Shown here piece by piece: positions 44,295 to 54,756 of a stretch of 64,000 bases of DNA (position 1 is the stretch's first letter; every line of letters starts with the position of its first letter). The stretch spans positions 4,961,501 to 5,025,500 of the forward strand of contig JAMJFZ010000711.1 in assembly GCA_026225945.1 (NCBI GenBank), written 5' to 3'. Position numbers and translations under genes: made by a program. The notes beneath the pieces are model-generated. The model had not been told where the DNA came from and did no database searches. It was given only the letters and a program-made list of their open reading frames with translations. Source of the DNA: Cricetomys ansorgei. Taxonomy: Eukaryota > Chordata > Mammalia > Rodentia > Nesomyidae.

Positions 44295-44835
44295 ATATCT
44301 ACCTCAGTGTGTGTGCAAAGTGGCTCTTTGGATGTAGGTGTCCAGATTCATAGCAAGTTACATTTATTAATGTGTCTCCATAGATGAGTCTTACAATTTT
44401 TGTTGTAGTTCAAAATTTGCTAATTTACAGCACAGCAATTCAGCCTGCAGCCATATTCTTTCCTTAGAAATATCCCAGGTTGTACCCATACCAGAAGGCA
44501 CAGATCTCGTGAGACTAAATGGACCTGCATTTGAATATACTAGATGGATTGGTGGTCAGGACTTAGTAATGAGTGACTTTTGATGCTTTAAAAGTTTTCT
44601 TCATACAGAACTCTTGCTTTCTTAGCATTTTTTTTTTCTAAATTTAGCCTTAGTTAAATGTCTAAGAGAAAACAGAATGATATACCCACATAGGATGAAA
44701 TTACTCAAAAGTTAAGGCCACTGCTTGTATCTTGTAATGCAGAAAACATTAAGTTTGCTTGTACAGGCAGGCAGCCAAGACCTGAAAATGGCAATCATGA
44801 AAAGAAAAATACTTAAATGAAAATCTTTCCTGCAG
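44295..44835. other. Unique sequence
   Basis: I see no gene or repeat. Confidence 0.35.
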
Positions 44836-44978
44836 TTTGACAGAGATTCACCATGTAACTCAAGCTGACTTGGAATGTTAAATGCAGTCCAGGCTGGGCT
44901 CCAAATCAGTTTCCCTGTTTCTACCTCCACAGGGCTGGGATTAAAGGCTAGTGCCATCGGGCTCCACACCCAGCCCAT
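44836..44978 (-). repeat. Diverged B1 SINE
   Basis: 'ttcaccatgtaactcaagct' and 'cagggctgggattaaaggct'. Confidence 0.8.
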
Positions 44979-45124
44979 TGCAAAAGTATTTCAGAGATCC
45001 TCTCCTTTGTCTTCTTGGCTGGGTTTCCCAACAAATCTGAGGAATCTGTCCTTAGATTCTTTTAGGAAGTGATCACTGTGCACTGAGTTAGGACTTCAAA
45101 AGGGCGGTTAAGTACGTTGTTGAG

Positions 45125-45338
45125 AGGCTAAAGAAGGTGTAGTGGTTGAGAGTATGTGTTGCTTTTGCAGAGGACCCAGGTTCAGTTCCTAACACCCACA
45201 TGGTAGCTCAAAACCATCTATAACTCTAGTTCTAGGGGAATCTGATGCCTTCTGACATTCATGGGAACCAGGCACATACATGGTGCATATACATACACGA
45301 AAGCAAAACATTCATACATATAAATCTTTAAAAATAAG
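45125..45338 (+). repeat. B3-family SINE
   Basis: 'gcagaggacccaggttcagt', 'ataactctagttctagggga' and 'ggaaccaggcacatacatgg'. Confidence 0.92.
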
Positions 45339-46088
45339 TAGGTTGTTGCTTCTAACATCTCAAAGAAACCCTAATTTTGTTTGTCCTACCATTATTTATC
45401 TTTTTCAGATCCAAACCTCTTATCTTTATTCAGTAAATACTACTTTTCTGTATTGTGTTGTATTCATTCATTCGTTAAACCCCTGAAATCTGGTGACTTT
45501 TCACTATGTTGTTAATTCAGTTTATATGAAAAGTTACAAGATTTAGAAAGCCTTCTTGGGGAAACAATGCCAGCTGAAAAACAAAAACAAAAAACTGTTC
45601 AGAAACCACCTCAAAAGTAGCAATACAAAGAAAACAGTTTTAGAAAGACACAGATACAAACACTGAAAATGGAATAGCCTCATGAATCTAAAATCCAAGG
45701 AAGTATTATAATCATCTAGAAAAACAAAGCAATCAATATAAACAGTGAATCACCCTTAATGCCTTCTCAACTATGACTGTGTTGTATCATGTAATTATCA
45801 CTAACCAATTCCACAATAGCCTGTTTCCAGAAAAGCCCACCTAGTACATACAGGGAACATGCTATTTACTATGTCAACATTACCCATTATAGTACACTTT
45901 GAATATTACCACTTTAGAGAAAGATACATATCCTTCCACAATTTTTCCTCATACTTACAAGCATCGTTCTGAATAGTTTTCATGTGTTACTGTGTTGATG
46001 ACTGGAACTCTGAGAAAACTTAAAACACACTGGACTGCATATGTGGATTTCATTTCAATAAAGCTGTTTATAAAAAAAAGATACAACT
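45339..46088. other. Unique AT-rich sequence
   Basis: I see no gene or repeat. Confidence 0.35.
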
Positions 46089-46089
46089 T

Positions 46090-46238
46090 AGCCGGGGAAT
46101 GGTGGTGCATGCCTTTAATCCCAGCACTTGGGAGCAGAGGCAGGCGGATCTTTGCTGAGTTCAAAGCCAGCCCAGACTACAGAGTGAGTTTCAGGATAGC
46201 CAGAGTTACAACAGAGAAATCCTGACTTGAAAAAAGCC
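46090..46238 (+). repeat. B1 SINE, last SINE before the promoter
   Basis: 'ggtggtgcatgcctttaatc', 'ccagcacttgggagcagagg' and 'gagttacaacagagaaatcc'. It marks the left border of a 6.1-kb SINE-free interval. Confidence 0.95.
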
Positions 46239-47515
46239 ACAAAGATACAAAAGATACAACTTTACAGCAGGTTCACACAAACAGTATTATCAAAAATTCT
46301 CAAACGAAGACCTATGAATATATTATCTACTTACATAACTGGTTAGAGTTGAGTGTCTCTCCATATCTGAATTTCCCGAAATGGTTATACTCATGAACAT
46401 ATAGTTTATCAGCACACATTCTTGCAAACATATATTTTCTAGTGCCCCTTTAATTATCCAAACCTGTTAAAAATCTGAGAAATAAGATAAAGAAAGCTTT
46501 CTTTTTTTGAGATAGTCACTAACTAAAAATAATTTGAAATCATTTAAACTTCCTATTTTGACCCTGAGACATTTGCTGCATTTATCTTATGATGTGTAAG
46601 AAATTCAGCAGCAAAAATGATGCCAAACAGTTACAAACACAGCAGCTAGGGCACTAACCTGAGACTTGTTTCCTAACTATTGTCAACTCAAAGAATATCT
46701 AAAATATGAAAAACTTAAGTTTTCTTGTTATCTAAAATGAATTAAAAATTATTCAAAAGACAACAATAACAACAACCCCCCCTCCAAAAAAACTATTAAA
46801 AAAAATTGCTAAATCCAAATGGTGTGCCTGTCTGTGTCCACTTAAAGAGACTGTCAAACACTTACCTTAATCAAACAGGATATCTGAAAGATGTTTTTCT
46901 GATAAAATGTTTTCCTCTTTTGCCCTAAGTTTCTAAAGAATATGGATTTTTTTTCCCCTATGAAAGTTAAGATTTAACTTGTAGAATCTAAAAGACACAT
47001 TTTTTTCCCATGCATTTATGGTTGAATATCCATTATATATAAGGCTAGAACACTTGAAAGTACTCAATCACATGACAAATTATAAACTCTATTACATTAT
47101 ATTGGTCCCATTTTTCCACACTATTTCTGCACAATCTGTTATTTTTTTCTTTCAATAAATCAGTCTTCCACAGTAACTCAAAATAAGGTTATTGCTTATA
47201 TAAATGTCTTATAAAACAAAGATTCATTAGCCTAAACCATTTCTACAGTTAAATCAAAGGTCAGAAAGGAAATGGTAAACACTTTGTTTCCTTTCTAGTA
47301 CTTACCATCATTACAGGCAGAAGAACAACAATATTTCTCAGGCTTTTACGTTGTTGAATTCATGGAAGAATTTATGTGGCTTCTTCTCATAACACAAGCT
47401 GAGTCTTTGAAAACCGTTTTTAACCACCATCATCTGCGTATCTGACTGTTCCTACTAGGTTTTGGTAATTTTAAAACCAATCTGCCTAGCTTTTTGAAAG
47501 GAAAATCAGCTGAAT
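46239..47515. other. SINE-free AT-rich unique sequence
   Basis: I see no repeat of any recognisable class. It lies just beyond the putative minus-strand poly(A) site, so it could be downstream flank or an intron of a longer transcript. Confidence 0.4.
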
Positions 47516-47777
47516 TTTATTAACTTTTAACAGAGGCACAGTGTGTATTTTCATTGATGGGAACAAACCAGTGCTGGGTTCCAATCAGGATCTTGAGTGT
47601 GTTAGGTGAAACCTCACCACAATGAGCCCCATCTCCTGCATGAAACTCGGTTTTCAGAATTAAATGCAAGGGGGGGTGGTAATAAACAACACAAATTATG
47701 CTTATCAGCATTTTAACTTGTCAGAAACCTTCAGTTGGAAATAAATTTTCCCATCTTTCCACAGTAAACTTCGGGAT
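47516..47777 (-). CDS. Candidate terminal exon of the divergent minus-strand gene
   Basis: On the minus strand a strong acceptor ('gtgtgtttgtttttcag') ends at 47,778. In the first frame an 18-codon tail follows ('IPKFTVERWENLFPTEGF') with a TGA at 47,723-47,721, and an AATAAA signal lies at 47,521-47,516. Another frame gives an equally short tail ending at 'VSDKLKC', so the true phase is unknown. The start of the gene would be the CpG island about 0.8 kb to the right, where possible minus-strand donors (CGA|GTGAGC at 48,608/48,607; ATG|GTGAGA at 48,728/48,727) exist. I do not recognise the product. This is a splice-signal inference only. Confidence 0.3.
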
Positions 47778-48416
47778 CTGAAAAACAAACACACAGTACT
47801 GTTTTAGTTACACAGCTGGGGAAAACGTGAAATTTGAGATGCAAAGGTCTCAGAAGTTACTGAAGTAATCATACATTTGGAATACTCCAACGAAGATACT
47901 AAATGCATTTTAACTGGTGAGGGTACCAAGTGGGTAACGGAAGGAATGGTTAATGCATTAACTAACGTTATCTCCACGAAGATGTCACATTGAAACACAT
48001 TATTTTGCAAAATTAATATAAGCTAACAAAAGAAAAGGTAAATTGGTGGTCCTGGGTTATCAAATTCGTGCATCCGAAGTTAAATTTTAGCATAGTTCTT
48101 TCACCGTTAGTCGGAGCAAGACTGCTATTTGCAGTCCCTTTTCAATCAATGTCTTTCACTTTCGTTGGTGGGTAAGAAAGATGAGGTGCTAACTCCCTTT
48201 GGTAGCTTCTTGTCTTTCTTACTTTCAGGGCCAAAGCTACCTTCGTGCTAGGTTATCTACCAATGATTTCTTTGAGGTTCTCTGCAAATCATTACGGTAT
48301 GAAAATTCAGTGTAGGGAGATCCGACACCTGAGGAAGCGGGTATGAGGGATGGGGAAAAACATAGCAAGAAGAAAAAAAATTAACATAGATTTAGCTCCA
48401 TTCATTGGGTGCAAGC
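47778..48416. other. Unique sequence between candidate exon and CpG island
   Basis: It contains plus-strand pyrimidine tracts ending in AG ('gtctttcttactttcag' near 48,229). They resemble acceptors but face a CpG island without a clear exon. Confidence 0.35.
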
Positions 48417-48785
48417 CGGCATCTCCTACAGGCGCGAGGCTCGCAGTCCCCATACCACAACAAAGACATTTTATGCCCAGATAGTACTGATATAAAGGTC
48501 TAAGAGGCCCTCCACGCCCACACGTAAAGCGACTACCTGGGTCTCCCCGGTAAAAAGCCGAGAGAGAGGCGTGAGGCCCTGTGCAACCTCTGCGGGTTGA
48601 GGCTCACTCGGGCTCGCGATGCCATCTCGGGCTCGACCGCCCTGCCCATGCCCAGTGTCTCCTCCGTCCAGTCCCAGCTGATGCACAAGGCTATCAAGCC
48701 CTACGACCTCCGCCTCACCATTCTCACCATGACACCTCTCAGCTCCACGAGCCCCGAAGCCTCGACCCGCTGCAGCTCCGGAGCT

Positions 48786-48801
48786 CCAACATGGCGGCCA
48801 G
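48786..48801 (+). promoter_or_regulatory. YY1 element
   Basis: 'ccaacatggcggccag' matches the YY1 CAANATGGCGGC form. YY1 sites of this type usually lie just inside the transcript. The ATG in it has an excellent Kozak context on the plus strand and opens a 93-codon frame. The minus strand reads 'gccgccatg', opening a 17-codon frame. Confidence 0.8.
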
Positions 48802-48831
48802 TCCGGTCCCTCTCCGGGCGCTCCTTTCGGA

Positions 48832-48850
48832 GCATCCTGGGCATTGTAGT
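48832..48850 (-). promoter_or_regulatory. ZNF143/THAP11 (SBS) element, minus
   Basis: On the minus strand 'actacaatgcccaggatgc' agrees with 'actacaattcccagaatgc', the Staf/ZNF143 binding site, at 17 of 19 positions. Confidence 0.88.
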
Positions 48851-48889
48851 TCCGGCTGTAGCCTCTGCGTCCCTCCCGGACTTCAGAGG

Positions 48890-48908
48890 ACTACAGATCC
48901 CAGAATGC
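48890..48908 (+). promoter_or_regulatory. ZNF143/THAP11 (SBS) element, plus
   Basis: 'actacagatcccagaatgc' agrees with the same site at 17 of 19 positions. It points opposite to the first copy, and the two centres are 58 bases apart. Confidence 0.88.
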
Positions 48909-48927
48909 ACAGCTCTGGAGCATGGCT

Positions 48928-48932
48928 ATTGG
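48928..48932 (-). promoter_or_regulatory. CCAAT box (NF-Y type)
   Basis: 'attgg' in 'ggctattggggcc', a reversed CCAAT in promoter context. Confidence 0.55.
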
Positions 48933-48950
48933 GGCCGCTCGGACAGAGGG

Positions 48951-48967
48951 ATGATGTCATTGCAAAA
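48951..48967 (+). promoter_or_regulatory. CRE-like / C-EBP half-site composite
   Basis: 'atgatgtcattgcaaaa' combines a CRE variant (TGATGTCA) with an overlapping TTGCAAA C/EBP half-site, an arrangement typical of ATF4-C/EBP type elements. Confidence 0.55.
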
Positions 48968-49015
48968 CCCCACTGCATTCATTGTGCCACGGTTTATCCA
49001 CACCCCCCTCCCCCC

Positions 49016-49036
49016 CTGCTGCTGCTGCTGCTGCTG
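49016..49036 (+). repeat. (CTG)7 trinucleotide repeat
   Basis: Seven perfect CTG units follow a C-rich run, within the putative plus-strand 5' UTR. Confidence 0.95.
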
Positions 49037-49207
49037 GGCTCGCGATTGCGGCTCGCTCCAGCTGAGCACTGAGTAGCAGCAGGACCAGGGCAGGGACAGA
49101 CTCCAGTGCTTGGACTTAAAACACCGCAGCACCTTCTCTTGCGTGCGTGACTCATTCGTGTGTCATTTCTGTTTATGCCTGGGGTGGGGAGAAAAATCCC
49201 AAACCAG
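49037..49207 (+). other. Candidate first exon of the plus-strand gene
   Basis: The segment ends in a perfect donor (CAG|GTGAGT). Its last 33 bases open with an ATG at 49,175, the first methionine after an in-frame TGA at 49,148, and encode 'MPGVGRKIPNQ' in phase 0 at the donor. The Kozak context of that ATG is poor (T at -3), so the exon may simply be 5' UTR. The transcription start was not determined and probably lies between 48,790 and 49,000. Confidence 0.5.
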
Positions 49208-51844
49208 GTGAGTTCAAGTGATTTATTCAAATCATTCTCCCAAGTTATTCCTCCCGCTTAGTTCTCAAGGCTTTCTTTTGAGAAGATGGGGCCGGGAATG
49301 GGGGTATGGATTCGGGAGGTTCTCACTGGAGCTGCTAAGAGCTAAATTGCTCTGTGCAATTTGGGTCACTGCAAAGAACAACTCCTGCAATCTGCCCCCG
49401 CCAGAAGACTGGTGCCTTCCAGCTTCCTCGCCTCAACTCCCTTAAACCTTTTTGAGGCTGGAAGAGGGGGGCTGGGCTAGGAAGGATGTTGGGAAGTGCA
49501 CTTGGAATACACGAGGTGGGCAAAGGTGGCGGACTGCAGTCCTGTCATTCCATGGCCCCAGTGCTGAGGTTTGAGTGGGAAGGGTAATATGTGGGGAGAA
49601 ATGGAGACAGTGGTCTAATGTGGTCGTACTTCTTTAGAACATTTGTGTCGCTTGGACTAGCACACACTATTTTAAAGACGAGCATGCTTCTCTCGAGTCG
49701 CTTAAGTTTCGTAGGGCTTTATTTTTGTTTGTATGTCTGTGTCGTTTGTCTCGCTTTTTTTCCTGCTGATTTGAGGTGACAGTGTCCTTTAATGGTGCAC
49801 TCCGTGCCAGTCAGTCATTTCACATGTCTAGGGAAGGTTCTCCTAGGCTGCTAGAAGCAGCATTTTTGTTAAGCGTATTTTGCGTTCTTCCGACTGCGGG
49901 ATTCGGGATTGTTTGGAAGTGGAGCTGATAGATTTGTGCTTGTGTGAGTGTTTTAAATTACATCGCAATTGGCTCTTGTCACTAACAATGGTATTGTAAC
50001 GAGCTGCCGTTTCCCGAGGCTCAGTCTCCACTCACAAATAACGGTTTGTAGAGGAAATCGATTAGGGAACCTGGGTACTTTTTTTTTTTCCCCCTTAACA
50101 CTGTAGGGAAAGGAAAAGTTAGACGTGCCGCCACCCTTTACTGGCCATTACTGAAAGGTTTCCAAGAACAGTGAGCCTGACTAGGGAAACCGGGAGTATG
50201 GATGTGAGCTTTTTGTTTGAATTTTGTTTTTCAACGAACTGACACGTTTTTTAAGGCAGACAACATTCTGGCTTGTATGATGCTGGATCTCCTCTTTCAA
50301 GAGTTACAGGGATAAACACTGCAATAAATATGTTCCTTTGAGATAAACAGCTGGCTGGCTCCAGAACAGATGGGGCCAGTCTTAGCTGAGAGATATACAA
50401 CCTTGGAAATGAATGGACTTAGGGTCAACCACACCCCCTTTAGGAATGTCAAAAGAAGGAGAAATGCCAGAGTATTTGCTTAACTCCAAAATGCTAAAGC
50501 TTTTCACAGCCCAGTCAGGCTTTGGGATTTGGGGGGGGGGGGGTTGTTTCTGTTTGTCTTTAGCTTTTGTGAACCAATTTTACTCATTTTTAATTTAGAT
50601 GCCCAGGTCTCCAAAGTTGCTGCTGGGTGACACTTTGTTAAATGCTGTGTGTTACTGAATGCAATGGACAGTGCATTGTACGGGCTTTGTAAGTAGAGTG
50701 ATTTATTGGTATGCAATGAGCAGCTTTGGGATTTGGGAAAAGCCCAACAGTCTGTATTTGCGGCTCTCCAGGTGACACTCTGCCCTTGTCTCCTATGCCT
50801 TTCTTTCTCTCCCTACCCCATTCACGTCTCTTTGAATTGCATGTCTTTCCTTGTCTATTTGCAGTAAATACCGTTTTTTCTCTCTATTTCAGAATCTCCT
50901 CTGTCAGGAAGAGTATCACATCTATTTTCCTAAGTCTCTTTCCAACCTCTGAACATCCCTACCCCCCCATCTTCATCCCCACCCCATCCCACAGGAACCC
51001 TGGGGGTGGAGGACTTAAGCTATGTGTGGATCTTTATTCAGAGTCCTCTTTGAAGAGGTTCTGGCATTTCTTGGTGTCTGTACTTGGCAGGATGACACCG
51101 ACAAGCCTGATCCAGGGGTGGGGTTGTGGTTTTTGTGACAGGGTAACCTTGGTCCAGGAGCATATGGACAATGAAATGTAGCCATGAGTTCCCCTACTTT
51201 CCTGTTCTGTGGCACCTGCTAAGAAGTGCCCATGGTTTAGCAATTTTCTTTTTAATGCTTTACATGTAATACTCTCATAATTCCTAAAGTAGTCTTGAGT
51301 AGCTTCTGCTTCATTTAATATTTTTTGTTTCTTATCCCTATTCCATTGAGTTGGGGAAAACAGTCTGTTTCCCTAAGCACAATGCTGAGTTACAATGCAG
51401 TTAGGCAAACTGCCTGTGTTTCTGAAGGTAGCTGGAGTTCCTGCCATTTTGTCTTCTCTGTGGAGGAAAGAAGTTTGTAGTTTTATGTTGCTCTCCCCGG
51501 GAGCTGGGTGTGGTGGCAGCTTATCTCTTTCCTTAACCATAGTGTTTCTTCAGGCATGCAAAGTCTGTTGTCTATTTGAAGTCAGCGATGTGATAGGTGG
51601 ATGAGATTTCTTTTGTACCATCTTGGCATTACTGATTTCCTTCTCTTGCAATACTCCCTCATTCACTGAGGATTTTGAATGACATTGGGAGGAGAAATGA
51701 GATGAATAGAGGGTTAGATTTGGCTCATCACTGCTGTCTTTGTGATATTTCTCTGTAAATCTGCAAAGGGACACCAACCCTTACTTCTTGGTTTGCTTGG
51801 CCTGTTGTTATGGCCTTCCATGATATGGCCCGAAACTTATTCTC
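49208..51844. other. Proximal intron, SINE-free unique sequence
   Basis: No interspersed repeat is recognisable. There is a T run near 50,084 and a (G)13 run at 50,531-50,543. A 151-codon frame at 50,726-51,181 starts at a non-ATG codon and resembles no family. Such SINE-free promoter-proximal introns often carry regulatory DNA, but I can point to no specific site. Confidence 0.4.
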
Positions 51845-52340
51845 ACAGCAAATACCAGTTGAGCGGGTACTGTGTGATAAATACTGTGCATGGTACATCA
51901 ATGAAGAGAAATATTCCCCTGTATTGAATTATTCCAAGTGTGATGTATGCTTCTTCTTGGGAGTTTGCAAGATGGGATGAAAGTACCCAAAACGACTTTG
52001 ATCCCTTTTGGAGGGCAGTCAGGGAAGGTTGCCTGCAGGAATTAGCACTTGAAGAGACTTGAGTAGGCAGGAAGTCATTTGGCGTGGCAATGGGAGTTGG
52101 TTAGAGTAGAAAGAACAAAGAAGGTTTGGCAGAAGGAACATACAACATGTTCAGCATACAAAGAGAGGAGGGGTGAGTAAGAGACAGGGAATAGAATGAA
52201 GACGCATGAGGCTGGGAGAAGTGGGAGAGGCTGGAGCCCCGGCAGTTTTGAATGACAAGGTGATTTTGATCTTCATCCTCAGGGTAATGGGAACTTAGAA
52301 AGTGCTTAAATTAGCTACATTAATGTCATATATAGAAGTA
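51845..52340 (-). repeat. Long L2 LINE remnant
   Basis: The reversed L2 3' region is traceable for about 500 bases: 'gcgggtactgtgtgataaat', 'ggcagtcagggaaggttgcc', 'gcagaaggaacatacaacat' and 'cctcagggtaatgggaac'. It is the longest L2 piece in the window. Confidence 0.68.
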
Positions 52341-52351
52341 TATTAAAAATA

Positions 52352-52518
52352 CCCTAGGGTTAGCAAGATGGCTCTATAGGTAAAAGCACTTACCATATAA
52401 GCCCGAGGACCTGAGTTTAATTCTTAGAACCCAGGTAGAAAGAGAGTACCAGCTCCTGAAAGTTGTCATGACTTCCATGTGTGCTCATGCATGGGCAAGT
52501 GTATGCATGTGCGCTCAC
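52352..52518 (+). repeat. tRNA-derived rodent SINE
   Basis: 'gttagcaagatggctctata', 'gaggacctgagtttaattct' and 'gctcctgaaagttgtcatga'. First SINE to the right of the promoter. Confidence 0.86.
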
Positions 52519-52538
52519 ATACACACACACACACACAC
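52519..52538. repeat. (CA)n microsatellite
   Basis: SINE tail. Confidence 0.92.
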
Positions 52539-54147
52539 CACAATAATAATAGATATTTTTAAAGGATAGAGAAGAAATTGGAGGAAAGCTTGGCCAAGGT
52601 GAATCTGTAGAACTGAATAACAGGTCACTTCTGAAGTCTAGGTGATGGTGATGATGTTTGACAACACCAAGTTTGAAAAGTGTAATTTTGTAGATGTGTT
52701 GATTGATTAGATATGAGAATAGGAGAAATTGACTATGGCTTGTGCTTTTCCTTTTTAAGCAATTTAGATGGCTTTTACAGAAAAAGAGGATGCTGATTGG
52801 GTACCTGAGTTTGTTCAGGAAGAGGGGACTCTGGGGTATGTTGAATTTGAGGTTCCTGAAACACGTCTAAGATCTTTGTTTGATTATCCATATCCTTGTG
52901 TACAGTGTGGTGTGGTGGTCCAAAGAAGAGAACTCTGATGAGGCTAGGATGGGGTACTACTAATTTATTAATATATAATATTGGGAACAACACATTCATT
53001 TTCAAAGTTTAGTTTTCACATCTGTAAAATGGTTTTATCCCACCACAGTATACTGATGTCCAGGTGTATGTGTACCATGCTGGGCATACAACATTGAGCG
53101 AGACAGTGTTTGGTTTCAAGACATTTCTCTGAAGAGAGAAAGACACATGAGCATGTGGAGGAGGGTGGCAATGCTAGGGCAGCACAGCCCCACAGGAGGC
53201 ATTTATTCTTGGGGGTCAGAAATGAACAACATGGCCCACAGCCTTTGGCACTAGAAATTAAAAGCAAGGAACAGCTCTAGAGAGTAGGTTCCCAGGCCTT
53301 GCACAAAATAGGGACTCTGCATGTTTGTTAACTGAATGGACTAACCTAGGTCTCTAAGGACCCTTTCTAAATAAAGAAAACTTTCAACATACTGAAAGAT
53401 GCAATTAGTTATAATGAAATGTCAAGTGTAAATGCTATTAACTGGTCATTTTCTGAGAGCTTTGAGATATTTTGTGGATAAGTTTTAGGGAAATTCAGAA
53501 GTATTTCAGTTCTGGTTTCTTTTAAGACTCACTTCCTAAATTCAAGTTAATTTCCCAAAAGTCATTCTAATGGCCATAAATTTCCTAAATCAACGGACTT
53601 TTTGAGTTTTACAGATAAGCAAAGTCACAAATACACAAAATAAATGCAGTTGGGTGAACAGTTGACAATATTTTTCTGTAGTAAAGATATATTTAACTGC
53701 ACGAAGAATTCTCTACTGTGTCTTTCCTCCCATTATTTTATTGCACAGCATAGGGGTGGAGACAAATAAAACATCCCAGTGTTAGAATTACTTAGGAAGC
53801 CATTACTCCATTTTCTTGGCTGCGGTGAACATGGCCAGTCTCCAAGTAAGAACAATTCCAAGTGAAGAGGAATCTCATGTGATCCACAGACGATTTATTT
53901 TCAGCTTTCTTCCCACAGGAACCTAACCTTTAAAAATTAGAGGCTGCCTCAAAATCTTGGGATTTTCTATTTTTCAGTGCTGTGAACCAAACCTAGAACA
54001 TAAGGGGCCTTTGAGGGGTATCAGAAAGACAGGACTCATGAAGTCACATGTTAATTTGTGTGTGTTCATGTTTTAGAATTCATTTGTGCATCTCTGCATT
54101 TTTCTCTTGTCATTATATATATATGCTCCTGGAAAAATATCTTAACC
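52539..54147. other. Mostly unique sequence
   Basis: A MIR-like word ('cacatctgtaaaatgg') near 53,018 and L2-like words near 53,070 and 53,300 are visible. I see no gene. Confidence 0.4.
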
Positions 54148-54190
54148 TCTTTGAATCTGTTTTGTAGGAAGATTGTTGTGAGGATTAAAT

Positions 54191-54264
54191 GAGAATACAT
54201 TTTAAGATTTATATATATTTTTATTTTATGTGTATGAGTGTTTACCTACACGTATGTATTTGCA

Positions 54265-54327
<63 letters not shown>

Positions 54328-54486
54328 CTGCCCTCCAAGGCCAGCAAGGATGTCAGATCCCCTGAAATGAGTTACAGATGGTTATGAACCACCATGTGGA
54401 TGATGGGAACTGAACCTGGGTTCTCTGTAAGAGTAAAAATATTTTAATCACAAGCGATCTCTCTAGACCTGAGAATATATTTTAAG
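54191..54486 (-). mobile_element. B2/B3 SINE insertion with intact target-site duplication
   Basis: The SINE body (54,207-54,470, reversed, with 'gaactgaacctgggttctct') is bracketed by 'gagaatacattttaag' (54,191-54,206) and 'gagaatatattttaag' (54,471-54,486). This is a 16-base duplication with one difference, cut into the MIR. Confidence 0.93.
54267..54328. repeat. (GT)n with GCGCGC block
   Basis: GT run interrupted by GCGCGC near its right end. Alternating purine-pyrimidine throughout. Confidence 0.94.
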
Positions 54487-54549
54487 TATCTGGCACTAAG
54501 CTTGGTGTAACTGGTGTTCATGATGGCTTTTTTTAATTATTAAATTGTT

Positions 54550-54756
54550 TTTAAAGATTTATTTTATTTTATGTACATGAATGTTTTGACAGCATATAAG
54601 TATGTGTACCGCATGTGTGCCTGGTCCATGCAGAGGTCAGAAAAGGATATCAGATTCCCTAAAATTGGATCTACCATGTGGGTGTTTGGAAGTAAACCCA
54701 GGTTCTCTGCAATGGCAAAAGTGTTCCTAACTACTGAGCCAAGTGTCCAGCCCCGT
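54550..54756 (-). repeat. B2-family SINE
   Basis: 'aagatttattttattttatg', 'ggaagtaaacccaggttctc' and 'actgagccaagtgtccagcc'. Confidence 0.9.

Larger units (their letters stand above)
48417..49040. promoter_or_regulatory. CpG-island, TATA-less, probably divergent promoter
   Basis: By eye about 35 CpG dinucleotides fall within some 530 bases (48,417-48,945), while flanking kilobases have almost none. The core holds a YY1 element, two ZNF143/THAP11-type elements in opposite orientation, a CCAAT box and a CRE/C-EBP-like composite, and no TATA box. Splice signals lead away on both strands, which fits a housekeeping divergent promoter. Two long overlapping plus frames (48,581-49,072 and 48,597-49,076) and one minus frame (48,471-48,686) are probably a result of high GC rather than real proteins. 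Confidence 0.82.
54148..54515 (+). repeat. MIR remnant split by a SINE
   Basis: The left part 'cttaacctctttgaatctgt' and 'gttgtgaggattaaatgaga' is MIR. The right part continues with 'tatctggcactaagcttgg'. Confidence 0.7.

Noticed and set aside
48205..48229. Strong plus-strand acceptor-like pyrimidine tract near 48,229
   Set aside because: It faces into the CpG island with no upstream donor or exon that I can support, so it is probably coincidental.
48581..49076. Two overlapping plus-strand frames of 163 and 159 codons in the CpG island
   Set aside because: They are the longest frames in the window but lie in GC-rich promoter DNA where stop codons are scarce. They run across ZNF143 and YY1 sites and the CTG repeat, and have no recognisable domain.
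50726..51181. 151-codon plus-strand frame
   Set aside because: It starts at a non-ATG codon, has no splice or promoter context and no family resemblance. A frame of this length is expected occasionally in 64 kb.
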